From contig NZ_KE387238.1 in the NCBI RefSeq assembly GCF_000430765.1, positions 163,828-227,827 of the forward strand: a DNA stretch of 64,000 nt. The letters run 5' to 3'. A program made the translations under genes and the position numbers. How positions within the stretch are numbered: the first letter of the stretch is position 1; each line of letters starts with the position of its first letter. The stretch comes from Peribacillus kribbensis DSM 17871. GTDB taxonomy: Bacteria > Bacillota > Bacilli > Bacillales > DSM-1321. Positions 1 to 9,192 of the stretch are shown piece after piece. The notes beneath the pieces were generated by a model. It searched no databases, was not told the DNA's origin, and was given only the letters and a program-made list of their open reading frames with translations.

Positions 1-618
1 ATTAATACCTTTCTAAATGCCCCTTCGATTATCTTAAAACTTACTCGGCTATATATAGGCTATGTAGTTATGGTTATGGGTGGCTTAAGAATGGGAGAGG
101 TTCTAGGTCTTAGGTGGTCTGATATAGACCTTGATAAACGTCTTATAAGCATTAGGCAGACTCTGGCTAAAACGGATGCAGAAGGAAATTATGGCTTTGT
201 TAACGAGGGTAAGACAGAGGCAGCTATAAGATTTATTTACATACCTTCTTCATTGGGGTATTTATTATCGGAACACAGAAAACTTATAGATAAAGAACAA
301 AAAATATTAGGTGATTCCTATAAGAATTTTGATTTAGTGGTTTGTACTACTAATGGGAACTTTGTTCACCCTAACAATTTCAGAAGAGGATTTAAGACCA
401 CTATATCTCAACTAAATCTGCCTTTAATCAGGCTGTATGATTTACGCCATGTACACGCCTCTTATTTATTGGCTAAAGGGGTTAACATCAAGATTATCCA
501 GGAGCGTATGGGTCATAAGGACATTAAGCAAACCTTAAATACTTATAGTCACCTATTACCTTCAATGCAGCTTGAAGCAGTAGAGAAATTCGAGGAAATT
601 TTTAGGATTGGTGACTAA
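1..618 (+). CDS. Tyrosine recombinase (phage/ICE-type integrase), 5'-truncated by the window edge
   Basis: C-terminal catalytic domain of a site-specific recombinase that cuts and rejoins DNA at att sites. The frame is open from base 1, so the N-terminal core-binding domain lies outside the window; the ATG at 70 is internal. Catalytic signatures of the family are visible: the first Arg in GGLRMGEVLGLRW, the H-x-x-R box in LYDLRHVHASYLL, and the His-plus-nucleophile region MGHKDIKQTLNTYSH with the Tyr near the end. It stops only about 60 bp before a 3' remnant of queF, the usual position of an integrase gene beside its own attachment site. It therefore most likely belongs to an element lying mainly to the left. 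Domain call is firm; element type (phage or conjugative) cannot be told. Confidence 0.9.
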   Translation: MNTFLNAPSIILKLTRLYIGYVVMVMGGLRMGEVLGLRWSDIDLDKRLISIRQTLAKTDAEGNYGFVNEGKTEAAIRFIYIPSSLGYLLSEHRKLIDKEQKILGDSYKNFDLVVCTTNGNFVHPNNFRRGFKTTISQLNLPLIRLYDLRHVHASYLLAKGVNIKIIQERMGHKDIKQTLNTYSHLLPSMQLEAVEKFEEIFRIGD

Positions 619-681
619 GATTGTGACTTCTTAAAATTCCGTATCACGAAAGACTTGTGTAACAGGTGTATTTTAAAGTTA

Positions 682-897
682 GACTTCCACGAAGACTGCA
701 TGAACATCATCATGAATGACCTGATCAAGCTGATGGACCCGAAATACATCGAAGTATGGGGAAAGTTCACCCCTCGCGGCGGTATCTCCATCGATCCGTA
801 CACCAACTACGGCAAGCCCGGCACAAAATATGAGGAAATGGCAAACTACCGTTTAATGAATCATGATTTGTATCCGGAGACTGTGGATAATAGATAA
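682..897 (+). pseudogene. queF: queF 3' remnant (7-cyano-7-deazaguanine reductase)
   Basis: The last 71 codons of QueF, the NADPH-dependent nitrile reductase making preQ1 for queuosine. The stretch from DFHEDCMNI through [14 protein letters not shown] to the terminal LYPETVDNR matches Bacillus QueF. The upstream half, including the catalytic Cys region, is missing. Upstream codons in the same frame remain open back to the integrase stop but do not look like QueF. Base composition is richer in GC than the integrase. The likely cause is element insertion in queF. A complete queF may be rebuilt at the far junction, or be absent; that cannot be seen here. Confidence 0.85.
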
Positions 898-912
898 GAA
901 TGGCTTCGGGTG

Positions 913-966
913 ATTAGCTATCTGTGATTTTAGTGGTCTTTTACACAGATAGCTAATATTTTTTTA
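913..966 (+). terminator. Intrinsic terminator after queF remnant
   Basis: A perfect 14-bp inverted repeat, ATTAGCTATCTGTG at 913-926 and its complement at 944-957, with a 17-nt loop and a run of T after it. It ends transcription arriving from queF or the integrase. Confidence 0.85.
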
Positions 967-1050
967 GAAGTCACACAATACTAAAATCGTTATTTTCAGT
1001 GAGCAATGCCATCGAGCCTCTACGTTCATTTATAAGGTGGACTTTGGCGA

Positions 1051-1263
1051 TTACATTTTCCCCTTCATCAGCAAATCAACACTTACTGCAAAAGAAGTTG
1101 CTTCTGAATCTTTAAACTTTACATTATTTGGATCGGGATTAAGAATTTTTACAATTACTTTTCTATGAGGGTTTAATAACTCGTGCCTGCTTTTAATATT
1201 AGCAATTTTGTTATTCAATTCCTTAATGCTTGAAGCATGGGTTATTGTGACCATCCCATTCAT
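1051..1263 (-). CDS. Small hypothetical protein (70 aa)
   Basis: Not recognised. The ATG at 1263 is chosen because AAGGAG lies 8 nt upstream; the upstream GTG at 1272 overlaps that ribosome site. The product is small, hydrophilic and basic in its middle (IKSRHELLNPHRKVIVKIL), with no signal peptide or membrane segment. It stands alone between the queF terminator and the LysM gene. The good ribosome site supports translation; function unknown. Confidence 0.55.
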   Translation of the reverse strand: MNGMVTITHASSIKELNNKIANIKSRHELLNPHRKVIVKILNPDPNNVKFKDSEATSFAVSVDLLMKGKM

Positions 1264-1342
1264 CTCTATCACTCCTTCACCAAATAACCATATTCAATAT
1301 AAATATTCCGCAAAGGATAAGTAAAGTCCTGTCTTTATTGAA

Positions 1343-1367
1343 ATAAAAACAGCCCCTAAAGGCTGCT
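1343..1367 (-). terminator. Terminator of the LysM gene
   Basis: On the minus strand CAGCC pairs with GGCTG around a short loop, followed by TTTTTAT, just past the stop at 1375. Confidence 0.7.
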
Positions 1368-1374
1368 TTAAAAT

Positions 1375-2262
1375 TCATTTAAGTCTAAGCGCTTGACCTA
1401 CATAAATCCGATCACTTTTTAATTTATTAATCTTTTTCAAGTTAGATACAGTAGTTTTAGCTTTCTTACTGATGCTGTAAAGTGTATCACCTTTCTTTAC
1501 TTTGTAAGTAGAAGAAAGATCTGTACCTGAAGTTGATCCTGTAAGTTTTAACTTCTGACCAACTCTTATACTATCACTCTTTAAATTATTCAGTTTCTTG
1601 ATAGCTGAAACATTCGTATGATTATTCTTGGCAATCCGATATAGAGTGTCTCCCTTTTTAACTGTGTATACTTTGACTGTATTATTTACTGGCGGGTTTT
1701 GAACAGAAGGAACTTCGCTTTCTTTATCCTCATCCATAAGGAACCACATATCTTTTGTAAATAACACTTTATGTTTGCTCTTATAACTTAATGCAGCCTT
1801 TTTGAATAATGAATCTTGCTTAGAAGCATAAGCATTGAAATTATCTACAGCCTGTGCATATTCGTTTGCTGCTAAATCGCCATTTAAAAAGTCAATCGAA
1901 TCTAATTCTAAGTTATACATCTCAACTAACGTATTGTAAATATATTCATCCATTTTTTGTAACTCAGAGTTTGACCCATTTACTGCATAATTATCATCTA
2001 ATGCTTTTTCAAAGTAAGACAGGTACTGATCGTAAATTTTACTCTTTTGTGCATCGGTTGAAGCATTCTCAATCTTTTCTTTATAAGAAACTAAAGTACG
2101 CAAGACAGTGGCATAGTGAGAAGCAAATTTATTTAAATCATTTTGATAGTTTACTACTTGTGTCGCAGCAGAAACGTGAGGGACAGTAGTTGCAATACCA
2201 CCTGAAAATAGAACAGAAGTAGCAAGTAATGAAGCAGTGATCTTTTTCGATAAAATCTTCAT
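1375..2262 (-). CDS. Secreted LysM-domain cell-wall-binding protein
   Basis: A 295-residue exported protein. Starting at the ATG at 2262 (AAGGGG ribosome site 7 nt upstream) gives a classical signal peptide: MKILSKKIT, a hydrophobic core, then cleavage near SAAT. About residues 30-190 are a helical, lysine-rich region of no recognised family. Two LysM repeats follow at roughly 195-240 and 250-294, each with the YxVKKGDTLYxI start and a Lys-rich end, typical of peptidoglycan binding. No hydrolase domain (NlpC/P60, peptidase or 3D) is visible, so it may be a wall-attached structural or adhesive protein rather than an autolysin. Monocistronic, with its own terminator and promoter. Confidence 0.85.
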   Translation of the reverse strand: MKILSKKITASLLATSVLFSGGIATTVPHVSAATQVVNYQNDLNKFASHYATVLRTLVSYKEKIENASTDAQKSKIYDQYLSYFEKALDDNYAVNGSNSELQKMDEYIYNTLVEMYNLELDSIDFLNGDLAANEYAQAVDNFNAYASKQDSLFKKAALSYKSKHKVLFTKDMWFLMDEDKESEVPSVQNPPVNNTVKVYTVKKGDTLYRIAKNNHTNVSAIKKLNNLKSDSIRVGQKLKLTGSTSGTDLSSTYKVKKGDTLYSISKKAKTTVSNLKKINKLKSDRIYVGQALRLK

Positions 2263-2326
2263 AGTTTTCCCCTTTTTGTTATAAATTGAATGGAACAACT
2301 ACATGTTACCATGTCTCTACTGGAAA

Positions 2327-2355
2327 TTAATATACATTTTTATAGATTTTATCAA
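2327..2355 (-). promoter_or_regulatory. Candidate sigma-A promoter for the LysM gene
   Basis: Reading on the minus strand: TTGATA (2355-2350), a 17-bp spacer, then TATTAA (2332-2327), about 65 bp before the start codon. A short inverted repeat ACATG/CATGT lies between it and the gene at 2301-2314. Confidence 0.45.
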
Positions 2356-2814
2356 ATTCTACTTGTTTTAAAACTACCGCACTAGTTTCACACCCACTGA
2401 ATTTATCACAACTTCATCTATCTCATAACTGATATTAGTACGATAATAAGGATATATTTTTATAGGTTAGTATTTATAAACCATCAACTCAATTAACTGG
2501 AAGTTCCGGTTATGAAATGTTCTATTATCATTTCCACCATTTTTTACAGGTGTGATATATAAATTAGACTACTCTGGAAACTGCTTGTTTATTAGTCTTG
2601 ATACTAATTCTATATTTATAATCACTATATAACTCACACAACCTTTTCTAATTTTAATAGATATTTTCTTCCTCTATACTTTGGAATCCTTCTTGTACAA
2701 TAAGGGATTCAACAAAAAGGCAGTTATTCCTCCTGGACCACCCCACCCGTTTCTGCTATGACTCTTTGGTTTAGTGATGAACTTCTTTTATCTAATGGCT
2801 GGTACAAAAACAAT
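2356..2814. other. Intergenic stretch without a supported gene
   Basis: About 460 bp of AT-rich sequence between the LysM promoter and the permease terminator. I see no open frame with a ribosome site and no recognisable gene remnant. Confidence 0.5.
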
Positions 2815-2846
2815 AAACGCTTGGACGGATCCAAGCGTTTTTGTTT
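2815..2846 (-). terminator. Terminator of the roc permease gene
   Basis: An 11-bp stem AAACGCTTGGA / TCCAAGCGTTT with a 4-nt loop, T-rich on the minus-strand exit (ATTGTTTTTG). It is also T-rich on the plus side, so it may work in both directions. Confidence 0.85.
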
Positions 2847-2849
2847 GGT

Positions 2850-4292
2850 TTAAATGATCATTTTTTTATTTTCATTTAGATTTAATTCTTGTTCAACTAA
2901 GCCATCCATTTCACGGTTTTTCTTGATTTTAAAATGGTAGATTAAATAACAAATCCCGACAAAAGGAACTCCTAAATAAAGCGCCAGCCGCTGCTCAGAA
3001 TCAAATGCTAAACTTACCAGTACAAGACAGTTTAGGGTTAAGCCAATAATCGGCAAAGCAGGAAAAAGAGGTGTCTTAAATTTTAAATCCTCCACTTTAC
3101 CGCCTTCACGAATAAATTTCCTGCGGAAGGCTATTTGTGAAGCAGTAATGGAAATCCATCCAACTTGTGCACCAAGTCCGGCAACCGATAACAGCCAAAC
3201 AAAAACCGTTTCCTCTGCAAAAAAACCGGATAATAAAGATAATAGTGCAATCCCCAGGGTTAAGACAAGCGCGTTAAACGGAACTCCTTGCTTGTTGACT
3301 TGCGCCAGCTTAGGACTTGCCATCTTCTCTTTTGACATCGCATATAACATCCGAGTAGCAGCGTATAAACCAGAGTTAGCTACAGAAAGCAACGCAGTTA
3401 AGATAACAAAGTTCATGATATCTGCTGCATACGGAATTCCGATGCTGTCAAACACAACAACAAATGGACTTTCAACTACTCCTGCTTGTTTCATTGGGAT
3501 TAAGCTTGCTAAAACAAATATGGCCAAAACGAAGAAAAACAATGTACGCCAGACGGTTTGTTTAATCGATTTTGGAATGGTTTTCTCAGGTTCTTCGCTC
3601 TCCCCTGCTGCAATCCCAATTAATTCAGTACCTTGAAATGAAAAGTTTACGGTTATCATAGTAATCAAAAGAGCGGTAATTCCATGTGGCAGCAGACCAT
3701 GGGCTGTGAAATTCGTTAAAAATGGTGCTGGCTGCTGACCCTTCATGTGGATTAATCCAAACATCGCTGCGCCCCCTAAGACTATGAACGCTAAGATTGC
3801 GAAAATTTTAATACTCGAAAACCAGAATTCCGTTTCGCCAAAAGCACGGGCAGATAGAGCATTCAGAGAGAATAAAACAATTGCAAAAATAGAGCACCAT
3901 ACCCAAACAGGTGAACCGGGAAACCATCTTTGCATGAGCTGACCGGCAGAAAGTAGTTCCAATGCAACGGTAACGGACCAGCCTAACCAATACAGCCAGC
4001 CTAGTGCAAAACCTGTACCTGGACCTATAAATTTTGTGGTATAGGTTTGAAAAGATCCCGAAACCGGCATTGCGACCGATAACTCCCCTAAGCAAAGCAT
4101 GGTTAAAAACATGATAAAGCCGCCGACAATATAAGAAAGAATTGCACCCATTGGACCAGCCTGGCTAATCGTATATCCAGAACCCAGGAACAGCCCTGAT
4201 CCAATAACTCCTCCTAAAGAAATCATGAATAAATGCCTGGACTTCATTGTTCTTTTTAATTCATGCGTTGTCTTGTTTTCTTTTACATTCAT
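2850..4292 (-). CDS. Amino-acid permease, APC/AAT family (RocC/RocE-like arginine-ornithine uptake)
   Basis: A 480-residue polytopic carrier with the AAT-family start: SRHLFMISLGGVIGSGLFLGSG in TM1, GELSVAMPVSGSF in TM3, and the TELIGIAAGESEEPEKTIPK loop after TM6. About 12 hydrophobic segments fit the usual length near 470. It imports amino acids with protons. The substrate is inferred from context: it lies beside rocG-rocD-rocA and has its own sigma-54 promoter 220 bp upstream, as RocR targets do, so arginine, ornithine or citrulline is likely. The ATG start follows GGGGGAAATAG. RocC, RocE and other AAT permeases cannot be separated by sequence reading alone. Confidence 0.85.
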   Translation of the reverse strand: MNVKENKTTHELKRTMKSRHLFMISLGGVIGSGLFLGSGYTISQAGPMGAILSYIVGGFIMFLTMLCLGELSVAMPVSGSFQTYTTKFIGPGTGFALGWLYWLGWSVTVALELLSAGQLMQRWFPGSPVWVWCSIFAIVLFSLNALSARAFGETEFWFSSIKIFAILAFIVLGGAAMFGLIHMKGQQPAPFLTNFTAHGLLPHGITALLITMITVNFSFQGTELIGIAAGESEEPEKTIPKSIKQTVWRTLFFFVLAIFVLASLIPMKQAGVVESPFVVVFDSIGIPYAADIMNFVILTALLSVANSGLYAATRMLYAMSKEKMASPKLAQVNKQGVPFNALVLTLGIALLSLLSGFFAEETVFVWLLSVAGLGAQVGWISITASQIAFRRKFIREGGKVEDLKFKTPLFPALPIIGLTLNCLVLVSLAFDSEQRLALYLGVPFVGICYLIYHFKIKKNREMDGLVEQELNLNENKKMII

Positions 4293-4510
4293 TCTATTTC
4301 CCCCTTTCCAATTGGCACTGCAAAATTAGTTCAAATCTACAGAGTATTACAACAAAATCCGTTTAACAGAGCCTTACCAAATAAGAATGCGCTTACAATA
4401 CTCTCTATCCCAATTCCCTTTCGGAAACCAAACAGGAATATTTATCCAAAAAATCTGAGCCATATTATTATTCCTTCGCCTAAAACTTTTCCACATTCCA
4501 ATTATTATAT

Positions 4511-4528
4511 TGCAAGTTTTATGCCAAA
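4511..4528 (-). promoter_or_regulatory. Sigma-54 promoter (-24/-12) of the permease
   Basis: Minus strand reads TTTTGGCATAAAACTTGCAA: GG (4525-4524) and GC (4513-4512) are separated by exactly 10 nt, matching the sigma-54 consensus TGGCAN7TTGC. The expected RNA start is near 4500, leaving a leader of about 210 nt. Confidence 0.8.
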
Positions 4529-4565
4529 ATTGTAGACGCTTATTTGTAAACACTTTGTGAACTGC

Positions 4566-4584
4566 GTGCCAATTTTTTTGGCAC
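4566..4584. promoter_or_regulatory. Inverted repeat, candidate RocR upstream activating site
   Basis: GTGCCAA-TTTTT-TTGGCAC, a perfect 7-bp repeat about 40 bp upstream of the sigma-54 promoter. Enhancer-binding proteins such as RocR bind upstream palindromes; assignment to RocR is inference. Confidence 0.45.
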
Positions 4585-4597
4585 TTTTTAAAAATAA

Positions 4598-4619
4598 TTT
4601 TGCATCGAAACATGCAAAA
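4598..4619. promoter_or_regulatory. Second inverted repeat, candidate RocR site
   Basis: TTTTGCAT-CGAAAC-ATGCAAAA, an 8-bp perfect inverted repeat about 75 bp upstream of the permease sigma-54 promoter. It touches the terminator of the rocG operon. Confidence 0.45.
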
Positions 4620-4649
4620 GTCCCCTTTCCACCTTTTGGAAAGGGGACT
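4619..4649 (-). terminator. Terminator of the rocA-rocD-rocG operon
   Basis: A 12-bp stem AGTCCCCTTTCC / GGAAAGGGGACT with a 7-nt loop, followed on the minus strand by TTTTGC, just past the stop at 4656. Confidence 0.85.
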
Positions 4650-4655
4650 ACCTGC

Positions 4656-4910
4656 TCAATCACTGCCAGTTATAATCAAATCATCTTTTATCACTGCTAG
4701 GACAGTTTCAGTGTCGACCTTTTGTCCGTCCTTCACATTCAATGAGGTGACATGTCCGCTAATGCCGATCGAAATCTCTTCAATCTTGCCGCTATTTGCT
4801 TTGATTAAAAATAATCTCTCCCACTCATATACATGGTTGTCTTTTTTTGTTAAAACTTTTTTAACGATACCAGAAAATGGACTGTAAACAGTTTCTTCAA
4901 TCCTTGGCAA
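4656..4910 (-). CDS. Small biotinyl/lipoyl-type (single hybrid motif) domain protein
   Basis: Last gene of the roc operon, 45 bp after rocG. The 84-residue product has the fold signature of biotinyl/lipoyl attachment domains: a hairpin at YSPFSGIVKKVL and a second half ISGHVTSLNVKDGQKVDTETVLAVI. The usual MKM (biotin) or DKA (lipoyl) box is missing; the equivalent turn reads KANSGKIEEI, so Lys in SGKI is the only candidate attachment residue. It may be unmodified. TTG at 4910 is preferred because AGGAG lies 8 nt upstream; the GTG at 4919 overlaps that site. Its role in ornithine/glutamate catabolism is unknown to me. Confidence 0.65.
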   Translation of the reverse strand: MPRIEETVYSPFSGIVKKVLTKKDNHVYEWERLFLIKANSGKIEEISIGISGHVTSLNVKDGQKVDTETVLAVIKDDLIITGSD

Positions 4911-4962
4911 GTTGTTCACTCCTCAATTTATGATTTCGTACCGGCATGACGAACTGATTATT

Positions 4963-6255
4963 CTAAACCCAGCCGCGGAAGCTGGAGGCTTCAGCTACCT
5001 TTTTAATCCCTACCATATAAGCTGCCAAACGCATATCTACTCGATGAGACATAGCAGTTTCATAAATAGTGTCAAAGGATTTCCTCATTACCTTTGAAAG
5101 CTTTTCTTCTACTTCTTCTTCAGACCAGTAATAGCCTTGATTATTTTGAACCCATTCAAAATATGAAACTGTAACTCCACCAGCACTTGCCAAAATATCT
5201 GGAACAAGTAAGACACCGCGTTCCGTTAAGATCGAAGTAGCCTCAAGCGTAGTTGGTCCATTGGCAGCTTCCACCACAATCGCTGCCTTAATATTTGCAG
5301 CATTTTGCGCTGTAATCTGATTGGATATAGCCGCAGGTACGAGAATGTCACAATCGATCTCCAATAGTTCTTGATTGGTGATAGTTTCGGTAAATAATTG
5401 CGAGAATGTCCCAAAGCTGTCTCTTCTATCAAGCAAGTAATCAATGTCAAGGCCCTTTGGATCGTAAATACCGCCATAGACGTCAGAAACAGCTATTACC
5501 TTTGCTCCTGCATCATGCATAAATTTAGCTAGATAACTTCCGGCATTCCCAAAGCCTTGAATGACCACACGGGCACCTTTTAAATCCTTGCCTTTTTTCT
5601 TTAAAGCTTCTTCAATACAGATCGTTACGCCAGCTGCTGTGGCTGTTTCACGGCCTTTTGAACCACCAAGGACTAAGGGTTTCCCGGTAATAAACCCTGG
5701 TGAGTCAAACTCGCGTAAACGGCTGTATTCATCCATCATCCATGCCATGATTTGCGAATTAGTATAGACGTCCGGAGCAGGAATATCTTTCGTAGGCCCA
5801 ACAATTTGGCTGACCGCCCGAACATAACCACGGCTGAGTCTCTCTAGCTCTCCAAACGACATTTGCCTTGGATCGCATATAATTCCACCTTTACCACCGC
5901 CATAGGGAAGGTCGGTAATACCGCACTTTAGACTCATCCAAATCGACAATGCCTTAACCTCTTCCTCATCCACCTCTGGATGAAATCGGACGCCGCCCTT
6001 TGTTGGCCCTACAGCATCATTATGCTGTGAACGGTAGCCTGTAAAAACTTTAACCGTACCATCGTCCATTCTGACAGGAATTCGAACCGTCAAAAGACGA
6101 AGAGGATCCTTTAAAAGCTCATACATTTCGTTTGAATACCCTAATTTATTTAACGCTTTTCGGATCACTGTTTGTGTAGAATAAAATAAATTTAATGACT
6201 CTTGTACATTCTGCTGTTCCTTTGACATTTCAACAACCAATTGATTCGCAGGCAT
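4963..6255 (-). CDS. rocG: NAD-specific glutamate dehydrogenase, catabolic
   Basis: Oxidatively deaminates glutamate to 2-oxoglutarate and ammonium, the last step of arginine, ornithine and proline breakdown. At 430 residues it is close to RocG/GudB length. It carries the TGYRSQHNDAVGPTKGGVRFHP block and the catalytic-Lys box LPYGGGKGGIICDP near residues 115-125. The Rossmann motif VVIQGFGNAG and the C-terminal YFEWVQNNQGYYW and SSFRGWV follow. No tandem duplication or insertion of the kind that inactivates cryptic gudB is visible in the active site. ATG start follows AAGGGGTGG. It is 34 bp downstream of rocD, so co-transcribed. RocG rather than GudB is chosen mainly from context. Confidence 0.93.
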   Translation of the reverse strand: MPANQLVVEMSKEQQNVQESLNLFYSTQTVIRKALNKLGYSNEMYELLKDPLRLLTVRIPVRMDDGTVKVFTGYRSQHNDAVGPTKGGVRFHPEVDEEEVKALSIWMSLKCGITDLPYGGGKGGIICDPRQMSFGELERLSRGYVRAVSQIVGPTKDIPAPDVYTNSQIMAWMMDEYSRLREFDSPGFITGKPLVLGGSKGRETATAAGVTICIEEALKKKGKDLKGARVVIQGFGNAGSYLAKFMHDAGAKVIAVSDVYGGIYDPKGLDIDYLLDRRDSFGTFSQLFTETITNQELLEIDCDILVPAAISNQITAQNAANIKAAIVVEAANGPTTLEATSILTERGVLLVPDILASAGGVTVSYFEWVQNNQGYYWSEEEVEEKLSKVMRKSFDTIYETAMSHRVDMRLAAYMVGIKKVAEASSFRGWV

Positions 6256-6289
6256 CTATGCCACCCCTTATTATGCTAGAGTTTGATCT

Positions 6290-7489
6290 TTATAATAAAA
6301 CCGTTTGAATTTTTTCAATAGCCCAATCAATTTCCTCTTTTGTAATAATGAGCGGAGGGGCAAAGCGAATAACAGTATCATGGGTTTCTTTACACAGTAG
6401 CCCTGCTTCTTTTAATTGTTCGCAATAGGGTCTTGCTTCTTCGGTTAATTCCACTCCAATAAACAGGCCTTTTCCTCGAATCTCTTTAATGATTGGATTG
6501 TTAATCGTTTTTAATTGGTCAAGGAAGTACTTTCCTAAATCAAGCGAGCGTTCAGCCAGATGTTCTTCCTCAATAACATCTAAGGCAGCAAGTGAAACGG
6601 CGCAAGCAAGCGGGTTTCCCCCAAATGTTGAACCGTGAGAACCTGGATTAAATACACCCAAAACGTCAGAATTTGCAACAACGCATGAGATTGGGAATAC
6701 TCCCCCTCCAAGTGCTTTACCTAAAATCAGCATATCTGGCTCAACATCTTCCCAGTCACAGGCAAACATTTTTCCCGTACGAGCCAAACCAACTTGAATT
6801 TCGTCAGCTATAAATAATACATTATTTTCTTTACATAATTCAGATGCTTGTTTTAAGAATCCATCAGGAGGCAATAGGATCCCAGCTTCCCCTTGAATCG
6901 GCTCCATTAAAAAGGCTGCTGTATTCGGTGTAATGGCTGCCGATAATGCCTCTAAATCACCATATGGAATTAATTTAATGCCAGGAAGCATTGGACCAAA
7001 TCCACGTTTGTACTCTGGATCCGATGATAGCGACACAGCTCCCATAGTCCTGCCATGGAAATTCCCTGTGCAGGCAATGATCTCAGCCTGGTTTTCAGCA
7101 ATGCCTTTTACATCATAACCCCAGCGGCGTGCTGCCTTGAGAGCTGTTTCGACCGCTTCAGCACCTGTATTCATTGGAAGTGCCATATCTTTATTTGTAA
7201 GTTTAGAAACTTTCTCATACCAAGGACCGAGCTGGTCATTATGAAAGGCACGAGAGGTCAGCGTTACTTTATCCGCTTGATCTTTCAGCGCCTGAATAAT
7301 TTTCGGATGGCGGTGCCCCTGGTTAACAGCAGAGTAGGCACTCAGCATATCCATATAGCGATTGCCTTCTGGACTTTCCACCCACACACCTTCTGCTTTT
7401 GAAATAACGATTGGCAGTGGATGATAGTTTTTTGCACCAAATTTATTTGTTTGTTCAATAATTTCCGTCGTTTTCGTAAGGACCGTCAT
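6290..7489 (-). CDS. rocD: Ornithine aminotransferase
   Basis: PLP enzyme converting ornithine plus 2-oxoglutarate to glutamate-5-semialdehyde and glutamate. At 399 residues it has the usual length of class-III aminotransferases of this type. The N-terminal [21 protein letters not shown] and [17 protein letters not shown] are typical of RocD. The [15 protein letters not shown] box and the PLP Lys in [15 protein letters not shown] (near residue 257) follow. The start at 7489 is preceded by AAAGGGGG at good spacing; a longer open frame reaching into rocA is not supported. It lies 56 bp after rocA and feeds its semialdehyde product (in equilibrium with P5C) to RocA. Confidence 0.93.
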   Translation of the reverse strand: MTVLTKTTEIIEQTNKFGAKNYHPLPIVISKAEGVWVESPEGNRYMDMLSAYSAVNQGHRHPKIIQALKDQADKVTLTSRAFHNDQLGPWYEKVSKLTNKDMALPMNTGAEAVETALKAARRWGYDVKGIAENQAEIIACTGNFHGRTMGAVSLSSDPEYKRGFGPMLPGIKLIPYGDLEALSAAITPNTAAFLMEPIQGEAGILLPPDGFLKQASELCKENNVLFIADEIQVGLARTGKMFACDWEDVEPDMLILGKALGGGVFPISCVVANSDVLGVFNPGSHGSTFGGNPLACAVSLAALDVIEEEHLAERSLDLGKYFLDQLKTINNPIIKEIRGKGLFIGVELTEEARPYCEQLKEAGLLCKETHDTVIRFAPPLIITKEEIDWAIEKIQTVLL

Positions 7490-7545
7490 GTTCGTTTCCC
7501 CCTTTATTTTTTGGGAGCAGCATTTTGCCCCCGCCCCTTGTAATC

Positions 7546-9090
7546 TTAAAGCATTTCTGATGTAGTTTTCGCCTGCATATGAAGCAATAAATAATCCGGT
7601 CCCCCTGCTTTTGAATCGGTTCCAGACATATTGAATCCACCAAATGGCTGATAGCCTACAATAGCACCCGTACACGTACGATTAAAATAAAGATTTCCTA
7701 CATGGAATTCTTGTCTTGCCTTTTCAATATGCTGTCGGTTATTTGAAATAAGTGCCCCTGTTAAACCATAATCGGTGTTGTTCGCAATTTTCATCATATG
7801 GTCAAAGTCGCGCGCCTTACAGAAAGTTACCACTGGCCCAAAAATTTCTTCCTTCATAAGGCGGGCATCCTCATCCAAGTCAGCGAATATGGTTGGTTGA
7901 ATAAAATAACCCTTAGAGCCATCACCTTCGCCGCCAGTCATTAATCTGCCTTCTTCTTTCCCTATTTCAATATAGCTCATGATTTTGCTGAATGATTTTT
8001 CGTCAATAACTGGTCCCATATAAGTGTCTTGTAATTCTGGATTACCAAGGGAAAGCGTTTTCGTTAGCTCAACCGCCTTTTCGAGAACTACTTCATACAC
8101 GTCTTGATGAACAACAGCGCGGGATCCAGCTGAACATTTTTGACCAGAGTATCCAAATGCTGAGTAGACAATTGAGGCAGCTGCAAGATCCAAATCTGCT
8201 TCATTATCGACCACAACGGTGTCTTTTCCACCCATCTCGGCAATCACCCGTTTTAACCAAATTTGTCCTGGATTTACTTTTGCAGCACGTTCGTAAATAC
8301 GGCATCCTACTTCGCGCGAACCTGTAAACGATACAAATCGGGTTTTCGGATGATCTACTAAATAATCACCAATTTGAGCACCGCTGCCAGGTACAAAGTT
8401 TAGAACTCCTTTTGGCAATCCAGCTTCATGCATCAGCTCTACAAATTTTGCAGCCACGATTGGTGTGGAATTAGCCGGTTTTAATAGAACCGTGTTTCCA
8501 GTTACGATTGCTGCAACCGTAGTTCCAGCCATAATGGCAAGCGGGAAGTTAAATGGTGAAATAATGATTCCCACTCCAAGCGGAATGTAGTTAAATTGAT
8601 TATATTCTCCTGCCCTGCTTTTTACAGGTACACCCTCTTTCATGCTTAACATTTGTCTAGCATAATACTCGATAAAATCAATTGCTTCAGCAGTATCTGC
8701 GTCTGCTTCCTTCCATGGCTTCCCTGCCTCCTTTACAAGATAGCTGGAGAATTCATGTTTACGCCTGCGCAGCATTGCAGCTGCACGCAAAAGGATATTG
8801 GCACGATGTTCTGGGCTCCATCTTTTCCAATCTTCAAATGCTGCTAAGGCGGCTTGCATTGCTTGTTCAGCAAGTTCTTGATTTGCCATTGAAACACTGC
8901 CAACAACCTCTTCTTTATTGGCTGGATTGATTGATTGGATTATTTCTTCTGTTGTGATGGATTCGCCGTCAATAATAACTGGATAGTGTTTTCCGAGTTC
9001 GCTATCAACAAAGGCAAGTGCTTCTTTAAATGCTTTTATATTTTTTTCTTCCGTAAAATTAGTGAATGGTTCATGTGAGTATGGATACAT
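7546..9090 (-). CDS. rocA: 1-pyrroline-5-carboxylate dehydrogenase
   Basis: NAD-dependent aldehyde dehydrogenase turning P5C/glutamate semialdehyde into glutamate. At 514 residues it matches the 515-residue Bacillus enzyme. Features in order: [17 protein letters not shown] cofactor region, [21 protein letters not shown] with the general-base Glu, GQKCSAGSR with the catalytic Cys near residue 318, and EEIFGPVV. First gene of the rocA-rocD-rocG operon; ATG follows GGGGG. Expression should depend on the sigma-54 promoter 37 bp upstream and the divergent activator RocR. Confidence 0.94.
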   Translation of the reverse strand: MYPYSHEPFTNFTEEKNIKAFKEALAFVDSELGKHYPVIIDGESITTEEIIQSINPANKEEVVGSVSMANQELAEQAMQAALAAFEDWKRWSPEHRANILLRAAAMLRRRKHEFSSYLVKEAGKPWKEADADTAEAIDFIEYYARQMLSMKEGVPVKSRAGEYNQFNYIPLGVGIIISPFNFPLAIMAGTTVAAIVTGNTVLLKPANSTPIVAAKFVELMHEAGLPKGVLNFVPGSGAQIGDYLVDHPKTRFVSFTGSREVGCRIYERAAKVNPGQIWLKRVIAEMGGKDTVVVDNEADLDLAAASIVYSAFGYSGQKCSAGSRAVVHQDVYEVVLEKAVELTKTLSLGNPELQDTYMGPVIDEKSFSKIMSYIEIGKEEGRLMTGGEGDGSKGYFIQPTIFADLDEDARLMKEEIFGPVVTFCKARDFDHMMKIANNTDYGLTGALISNNRQHIEKARQEFHVGNLYFNRTCTGAIVGYQPFGGFNMSGTDSKAGGPDYLLLHMQAKTTSEML

Positions 9091-9126
9091 GTTTTTTCCC
9101 CCTTTTGTTTGTACGTAAAAATATAA

Positions 9127-9143
9127 TGCAAGTTTCGTGCCAA
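9127..9143 (-). promoter_or_regulatory. Sigma-54 promoter (-24/-12) of rocA
   Basis: Minus strand TTGGCACGAAACTTGCA: GG at 9141-9140 and GC at 9129-9128 with exactly 10 nt between, a near-perfect sigma-54 element just upstream of rocA. Confidence 0.88.
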
Positions 9144-9192
9144 CTTTAGTTTTTGCAGTTTAAAAGCTTTTTTGCAGGATTACGTGCCAATT

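Noticed and set aside
1854-2189. 111-codon plus-strand open frame
   Set aside because: Antisense to the LysM gene; no ribosome site.
3148-3636. 162-codon plus-strand open frame
   Set aside because: Antisense to the amino-acid permease with no support of its own.
4374-4613. 79-codon minus-strand frame upstream of the permease
   Set aside because: Overlaps the sigma-54 promoter and palindromes; no ribosome site.
5226-5477. Minus-strand frame inside rocG
   Set aside because: Alternate-frame shadow of a well-supported gene.
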